A stretch of DNA of 64,000 nucleotides from Zanthoxylum bungeanum. Its lineage: Eukaryota > Streptophyta > Magnoliopsida > Sapindales > Rutaceae. The position numbers and the translations under genes are program-made. Where the stretch lies: assembly GCA_019454045.1 (NCBI GenBank), contig SKCR01033643.1, positions 62,001 to 126,000 on the forward strand, in the 5' to 3' direction. This document shows, piece after piece, positions 58,490 through 64,000 of the stretch (the first letter of the stretch is position 1; each line of letters begins with the position of its first letter). The notes below the pieces were generated by a model. It saw only the letters and a program-made list of their open reading frames with translations, did no database searches and had not been told where the DNA came from.

Positions 58490-59656
58490 CGCAGCCACAA
58501 AAAAAAAAAAAAATGAAATTTTAGATTTGATTGTGAGATGTGGACAAAGCCACGAATGAATGGTGGGTTTAGGGTTTTACTGAGTTGCTTCTCAGTTCTT
58601 GCCAAACTTGAAAAGCTTTTCTTAGTCTGGAGAATGCCACTTCCTTATAACATTTTTCACTCATCCCCTTTTATTTTTATACTAATACCCCCAACATTTT
58701 CTGAAATTCGAAAAATCAAAAGAATATTAATTTTGTTTACATGTTTAGTTTTATAATAAAATAACTATTATTTTTGTATCATAATTAAAAAATATCATTA
58801 TAAATATAAAATATAATATTTCTATAGAAAATTGTTACAAAATTTAAATCTTCTAATGAAAATTATTATTATTTCTTAATTATCTTAAGAAATAGAATTC
58901 ACAAATTTATTTGGAATAAACGAGATATATCAATTTCATTTCATTTCTGTAATTGATTTATAATATCTCAAAATACACAATATTTTAATCCCTCTCTTAT
59001 TTACTTATTATTTTTTTAGTTGTATTTTTTAATTTTAGTTAAATTAGTTTTTGGAGTGTCAATTTATTAATTTATATTAATAACCTAAATTCTTAGTTTT
59101 ACTTATTTTTATTTATTATATTGTAATATAAAATTAGATATGAAAGTATTTAAAATAGAACTACACTAAATTATATTTTAGAAAATTATATTTAAGATAA
59201 TTAAATGAAATAAATTTCTATAAAAATATTAGATTTTATAATAATTCTATATTGAAATATTATATTTTTTTATATTCATTTTCACATATATATATTTTTA
59301 ATTAATTTAAATAATTAATAATGATTTAAAAAATTTAATTATATATGCAAGGTTAAATATGTCAAAAAAAAACTAATAAAATGGATTCTTAAGGAGTGCC
59401 CTTAGGGCACTTGTTAGCATTTCCCTTATTAAAATAATAGAGATAAGTAGGAAAAATTATAAACATTAGAAGGAAAATGACATTCTCCTTTCTCATTCCG
59501 TCTTTTTTAAAAAAAAAAATTGGTTAATTTTACTTCGCCCCTTATTTACTTAAAAATATACTACTTATATAATTGCTTCTTAGTCAATGGTCGAAAATGA
59601 CCTACAACTGAACTAATCTGATCTGATATGCGCTACCGAAAATGAACATACATGAC
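58490..59656. other. Upstream of PUR5, no gene recognised
   Basis: A poly-A tract (58498-58512, T-rich on the coding strand) lies just upstream of the PUR5 start. Beyond about 58640 the sequence is very AT-rich without ORFs. It should hold the PUR5 promoter. Confidence 0.4.
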
Positions 59657-60723
59657 TGAAAATACGGGGTTATCCTTGGTTCTGACCCTATGCGGAATTA
59701 TAAATAATAAGCAGGACAAGTCATGTTACTACTACTATGGATAAATTAACAGGCAACCACAATAACAATTAAATAAAATTATGCTGCAAAACATTAAAAC
59801 AATAACAGGAATTAAAGCAGCAAAATAAATCAAACCACACAAAATTCAACACAATGATTTTGGTGACGAAGTGGAAAACTCTTCCGAGTAAAAAAACCAC
59901 TCCGGGTATAGGCTACCACTCGAATCCACTATATAGAGAAAAACTTACAACGATGGTCAAGTCCTATGGTGGCAACTCCACCGACTCAAGTATCTCTATA
60001 CTGCAAGAACTCAAGGCAACTCCTCAAGCCCGCAACCCACGGTTTTCTTCAGAACCTCTGAAGTCTCTGAGTAGATTATATCACCAATTGACGCCGGAAC
60101 TCCGACTACCAAACTTCCTCCTAAAGAACTCTAAAGGATTAGGGAATTTGAGTTAATTTGTGTTGAAGATTTAACAAAGAAACATTCACACCATTAATGA
60201 AGAAGACAATGAGATAAGAAGTCTTCAATGGTGGAATCAAAGAGAGTTGAAAGCTTTGAGAGTATTTGGATCAAGAGAAATATGCTTCCACTAATGAGAA
60301 TGGTGGCTAAGGGTTATATTTATAGGTAGGGTGAAAAACTAGGGTTTTGCAGGCCAAAAACGCGTTCAGATCGCAGTCGCGTTCGAACGCTTACTAGAAC
60401 GCTCCACGAACGCGTGCCCACTGGAAAGACTCGTTCGAACACCACTCGAACGCAAAACGAACGGATGCTCTCTGGAATGATCTCGTTCGAACCCAACAAG
60501 AACGAGACTCGAACGTTTGCTCCTGGAATGCTCCCGTTCGAACCCAATAAAGAACGTGTCACTAACGCCACATGTTCGAACACTGCAACGAACGCACCAC
60601 GAACGCATGTCTGATGCACAGCAGCCAGAAACCAGTCCAATTGCACAAAGATCTTCATGAAAGATTACAACTCAATTGAACTTGTTTTGTCACGGATACA
60701 TGCCAATAAAAAAGGTGCTAACA
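59657..60723 (-). repeat. 3' LTR of the gag-only element
   Basis: 1067 bp, TGTTAGCACC at its minus-strand start (60723) and ...GTATTTTCA at its end (59657). Homologous to the plus-strand solo LTR at 10675-11751. Contains a CGTTCGAA-rich array at 60360-60610. Confidence 0.9.
60360..60610. repeat. TTCGAA-rich palindrome array in the LTR
   Basis: Perfect CGTTCGAA octamers start at 60380, 60432, 60484 and 60535, about 52 bases apart, with variants between and repeated TCTGGAATGATCTCG/CCTGGAATGCTCCCG spacers. Same word family as 10790-11050 and 25080-25435. Confidence 0.85.
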
Positions 60724-60733
60724 ATCTCCCCAT
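60724..60733 (-). promoter_or_regulatory. Polypurine tract
   Basis: Minus-strand AAATGGGGAGAT precedes the LTR start TGTTAGCACC. Confidence 0.75.
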
Positions 60734-62383
60734 TTGGTATTCCGTGACAAAACACTACCTAATACAAAGACTACGGTAATAGACCCAACAAAGCAAATAG
60801 TCAACTGTCAACCATCAAAACAATGACTTATTACAAATGGACTCGATCTAACACCTAACAAGTAGTCTTGAAAATAATGTCACCACAGCAACATACATGC
60901 TACCTGAAACATACACAAACAACAATATACCGTGAAAAGCATTGGGATAATCAAGTAAAACATAAAACAGGTAAAAATCTCATGCATGTACAAGTAGAAA
61001 TCCCTCTCCCCCTTAATCTTAACTCCCCTTAAAACGGAGATATCCGAAGGATATTCTACGGCTCTCTCATATATATTAAGACTCTCCCCCTTAATATATT
61101 ACTCTCCCCTTTTTGTCAAGAAATGACAAAGGGCAAAAGAAACAGAAAAAATAACAGGAGAACATGAGACAACACATGCAAGAGCATAAACAGACATGAT
61201 TACTCCCCCTCACTAACAGGCACATACAGTTAGTAAAATAACACAGGGGAAGTAAACCAAAACTCATAAAGGTGCACAGGAAAGAACAAATCGGTATGCA
61301 ATAACATGAAGCACACACAGGCACATACTGAGAGAAATAAAAATCCTGTCAAAAACTGACTGAAATAGCATTTCAAGCTGATACAATGATACCCAGTCAG
61401 TATTCAGCTGTTTATGACATGAAACAATATGCATCATTTTAAAAGCTGCTAAATACAACACTTATGCATATGACATAAACACCAAAGCATATAAAGCACT
61501 TGCGTGAAAAATAAAGTGCACAACGAATCAAGGCTTAAGACCTTATTTTATGAGCTGGACACAGCCAAAGAAATCCATCTCTAAACAAACCAAGTCCACA
61601 AAATAGGTGTTCAAACCCAGCACCACTAGGACCTGAAAATAAGCAACATTAGTTGCATGCTATATTATTTACCCCATAAATATCATGAGCTCATATTTAA
61701 CAACTCTTTCGAGTGAAGGGTTTTTGCCATTATCTTTTGAATTTGGCCATTTTGGCTCTTTTTGCACTTGAGTCTCATTTTTTTTTGTTTAATTCTTTTT
61801 GCTTTTACAAGGGGATAGCAAGGTCATCTAGTCAAAGGTCACACTATTGAGCAAACAAGATATGATAGAAATTAGATTGCTAGTCCAAAAACTCATACAT
61901 GCGACCAAGCCTTGACAAAATAAAAACGTGTATGTGAGGTGCAAGCACATGATATACCAAAGGTTTTTATCACACACACTCATGTATATAGAGCATTAAG
62001 AAAAATAAAAGCATATCATACATGCATAATCATATATCCTACATACCAGGATCACATGCATAAGCTTTCCATGCCCTAACAAGCCATAAAAAAATATTTT
62101 TGGTCTTTTTGAATTTTTCAGATTTTAACAAATAAAAATAAAGACACAAACAGGCTTGTAAAACATCTAATGATACGTGGAGTTGTATCACGAGTGCAGA
62201 TCATACTACCGTCCATTCAGAATCGGCTATGAAATTTATGTCCGGGTTTCCATCCTATATACCAAGGGATATATAACAAAAACAAGACACACACACACCC
62301 ATATGCTGTGAAAACAAAATAAACGTGCAAAAACATAAAACACACGCACACACACATGCAATGGGAAAATAAAAATGCAACTT
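60734..62383 (-). other. Post-pol tail with repeated purine tracts, no functional gene
   Basis: On the minus strand a short open text ends in CPLSFLDKKGRVIY (about 61091-61150), reminiscent of the FLTKKGE-type end of the extra 3' frame in SIRE-lineage Copia elements. Purine tracts of the AAGGGGGAGAG type occur at 61001-61030, 61081-61115 and 61201-61210. The rest is low-complexity ACACAC-rich and AT-rich. Confidence 0.5.
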
Positions 62384-63592
62384 CTAATAGGAGTTACACC
62401 GAAGTGCACTCTCACCATGCCTATCAGGATCAAGGCATACAGAAGTAATTGGGAAGTCATCTTGCTTCCTCACCCAAACCTTTCTAGGAACCTCATCCAC
62501 TTGAGAATTCCTAGTCAACAAATTAAGTTTCTCACCAAGAAATTTTGTCTGTTTAGTTAGTGCAGAAACTTGAGAAGCTAGATTTGAAGAGTCAAATCTA
62601 GGTGACACCTTCTTAGGCCTCTTCTTTTGCTTGTGAAGCATGAAGCACTTAGGCCTAATGTGTCCCGCCTTGCCACAGTGATGGCAAACAGACACAAACC
62701 TCGGATGAGAGCGAGGTTTACCCACAATACCTCTAGATTGATGTTGGGAAACATGACGAGGAACAACATGAGGAATCACATGACTACACTCAACATGCTT
62801 TTTGTCTAAGTCACATTTAAGAGGTTTAGGCACGACTCTAGAAGTTGACACCTTATCACAGTTAGGCTCAAACCTAATATCTAACATACGGTCCACTTTC
62901 TTATTCCCACTAGAAAATACAGACAACTGAGTTCTAGCATCTTCAAGTTCGGTTTCTAATATTTGGACTCTATCTATTAGGTCTTTATTCCTCTCCTCCA
63001 GGTCATCTACCATCAAGAGACTTTGCTCAAATTTAGCTTGAGCTTCATTCTTTTCAAGCTCTACAGCTTTCAGCCTCTTATTGACCTCTATATTAGTCTT
63101 CTTAATAGCTAAACTTTCTTTAAAAAGTTTAGCATAAGCTACTTGAAGACTATCCTCATCAACTGACATACTGTGAGAGGATTCTGAACCAGAATCTCTA
63201 ACATACTCGTTCCTCTCACCGGTCACACTAGCAGGAAAGGCCATATAATTGCCTTTAGGAGAATCATCACCTTCAGAATCACTAAGGGATGCTGCCATGA
63301 CTTTCTTGCCTTTAGCCCTAAGATATGTGGGGCACTCGGATCTAATGTGCCCATATCCTTCACATTCATGGCACTGGACACCACATGGTCTACTACCCAT
63401 TTCCTCTCTAGACTCACTCCTGCTATGCCTACTCTCTCTAGGCATATCCTTCCTATTCCTATTACTGTTATGGCCACTCTTCTTAAGTTTAAAGAATTTC
63501 CTAAACTTATTTGCAAACAAGGCCAAATCACTATCTGTGATGGTATCATCATCAAGGAATGGGTGACAATTTAAAGCTTGGCTTCTTTCCAT
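62384..63592 (-). CDS. Retrotransposon Gag with two CCHC knuckles, N-terminal domain deleted
   Basis: 402 codons, uninterrupted. It starts MERSQALNCHPFLDD and at once enters a region normally found after the capsid-like domain (DSDLALFANKFRKFFKLKK). The UBN2-type domain with its YWKVRM-like motif is therefore missing, apparently by an in-frame deletion. Knuckle 1 is C-H-E-C-E-G-Y-G-H-I-R-S-E-C at about residues 74-87. An acidic serine region follows, then a predicted coiled coil (about 155-235, rich in E, K, L), and knuckle 2 C-H-H-C-G-K-A-G-H-I-R-P-K-C at about 305-318. It ends where protease would begin (KVWVRKQDD...). It could bind RNA, but assembly without the capsid domain is doubtful. 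Confidence 0.8.
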   Translation of the reverse strand: MERSQALNCHPFLDDDTITDSDLALFANKFRKFFKLKKSGHNSNRNRKDMPRESRHSRSESREEMGSRPCGVQCHECEGYGHIRSECPTYLRAKGKKVMAASLSDSEGDDSPKGNYMAFPASVTGERNEYVRDSGSESSHSMSVDEDSLQVAYAKLFKESLAIKKTNIEVNKRLKAVELEKNEAQAKFEQSLLMVDDLEERNKDLIDRVQILETELEDARTQLSVFSSGNKKVDRMLDIRFEPNCDKVSTSRVVPKPLKCDLDKKHVECSHVIPHVVPRHVSQHQSRGIVGKPRSHPRFVSVCHHCGKAGHIRPKCFMLHKQKKRPKKVSPRFDSSNLASQVSALTKQTKFLGEKLNLLTRNSQVDEVPRKVWVRKQDDFPITSVCLDPDRHGESALRCNSY

Positions 63593-63618
63593 AGCTAATG
63601 GGTCAAGGATCGAGTTTA

Positions 63619-63631
63619 GGCTCTGATACCA
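63619..63631 (-). promoter_or_regulatory. Primer-binding site (initiator tRNA-Met type)
   Basis: Minus-strand TGGTATCAGAGCC lies two bases after the 5' LTR end (...GTATTTTCA at 63634). Perfect match to the usual site. Confidence 0.9.
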
Positions 63632-63633
63632 AT

Positions 63634-64000
63634 TGAAAATACGGGGTTATCCTTGGTTCTGACCCTATGCGGAATTATAAACAATAAGCAGGACAAATCC
63701 TGTTACTGCTACTATGGATAAATTAATAGGCAACCACAATAACAATTAAATAAAATTATGATGCAAAACATTAAAACAATAGCAGGAATTAAAGCAGCAA
63801 AATAAATTTTCCACACAAAATTCAACACAATGATTTTGGTGACGAAGTGGAAAACTCTTCCGAGTAAAAAAACCACTCCGGGTATAGGCTACCACCCGAA
63901 TCCACTATATAGAGAAAAACTTACAGCAATGGTCAAGACCTATGGTGGCAACTCCACCGACTCAAGTACCTCTATACTGCAAGAACTCAAGGCAACTCAT
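63634..64000 (-). repeat. 5' LTR of the gag-only element (partial)
   Basis: The first 367 bases of the right-hand LTR, about 96 percent identical by eye to 59657-60022. It continues beyond the window. Confidence 0.9.

Larger units (their letters stand above)
59657..64000 (-). mobile_element. Gag-only LTR retrotransposon (SIRE-like Copia derivative), cut by the window edge
   Basis: Two LTRs in the same orientation (59657-60723 and 63634 to beyond 64000) flank only 2.9 kb of internal DNA. On the minus strand these hold a primer site, one long gag frame and a post-pol tail with purine tracts. Protease, integrase, RT and RNase H are absent. Over about 365 aligned bases I count roughly 15 differences between the LTRs, so the insertion is fairly young compared with others here. 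It would depend on another element's enzymes. Confidence 0.8.

Noticed and set aside
58490..58498. Three-residue upstream extension of PUR5
   Set aside because: It would start at GTG; the first ATG is at 58489 and gives the usual plant length.
60320..60658. Minus-strand frame of 112 codons in the LTR
   Set aside because: Produced by the CGTTCGAA array; repetitive, and located inside a non-coding LTR.

Overview
The window looks like a repeat-rich stretch of an AT-rich eudicot nuclear genome. The signs are spliced plant-type genes (a chloroplast-type AIR synthetase with eight GT-AG exons, a G-type lectin receptor-like kinase, a plant universal stress protein), large amounts of Ty1/Copia retrotransposon sequence, and non-autonomous DNA transposons. 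There is no bacterial operon structure and no CRISPR, and I recognised no rRNA or tRNA. The species cannot be named from this sequence.

Layout. 1-10.4 kb: nested Copia debris, namely an LTR fragment, a plus-strand gag-protease-integrase fragment cut by a 2.3 kb minus LTR, an orphan reverse-transcriptase piece between two LTRs, and a minus-strand pol with its 3' LTR. 10.7-11.75 kb: an apparent solo LTR. 12.6-18.4 kb: a receptor-like kinase broken by two frameshifts, a second decayed kinase fragment, remnants of an element rich in TTACCGA/TCGATAAA words, and a clean 514 bp hAT-type element with an 8 bp target duplication. 19.4-26.07 kb: a Copia element with both LTRs and a 5 bp target duplication (TTCTC). 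26.1-35.9 kb: a duplicated piece of the universal-stress-protein promoter and first codons joined to gag debris, a plant-transposon-protein fragment, and several LTRs. 35.9-42.3 kb: a decayed LTR element with a 2.1 kb LTR, primer-binding site and no usable ORFs. 42.3-49.6 kb: a minus Copia element with a full 3' LTR and a 65 bp stub of the 5' LTR. 50.3-58.5 kb: a small gene island with an intact universal stress protein, two GC-patterned hAT-type elements, a small unknown ORF, and an intact gene for phosphoribosylformylglycinamidine cyclo-ligase (PUR5). 59.66-64 kb: a gag-only LTR element lacking pol.

How the genes work together: only USP and PUR5 look intact and they are unrelated in function (stress/ATP-binding signalling versus purine synthesis). 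They are convergently transcribed. The rest records transposition, nesting and gene-fragment duplication.

The least expected theme is dense iteration of short CpG-containing palindromes inside otherwise AT-rich mobile DNA. TTCGAA(CG) and GTCGCGAC occur in several unrelated LTR contexts. CCGGATCCGG-type and GAGGCGGCCGCCTC words occur in two hAT-type elements whose boundaries are fixed by perfect 8 bp target duplications. Coordinates of LTR ends not supported by a target duplication, primer-binding site or purine tract are approximate.
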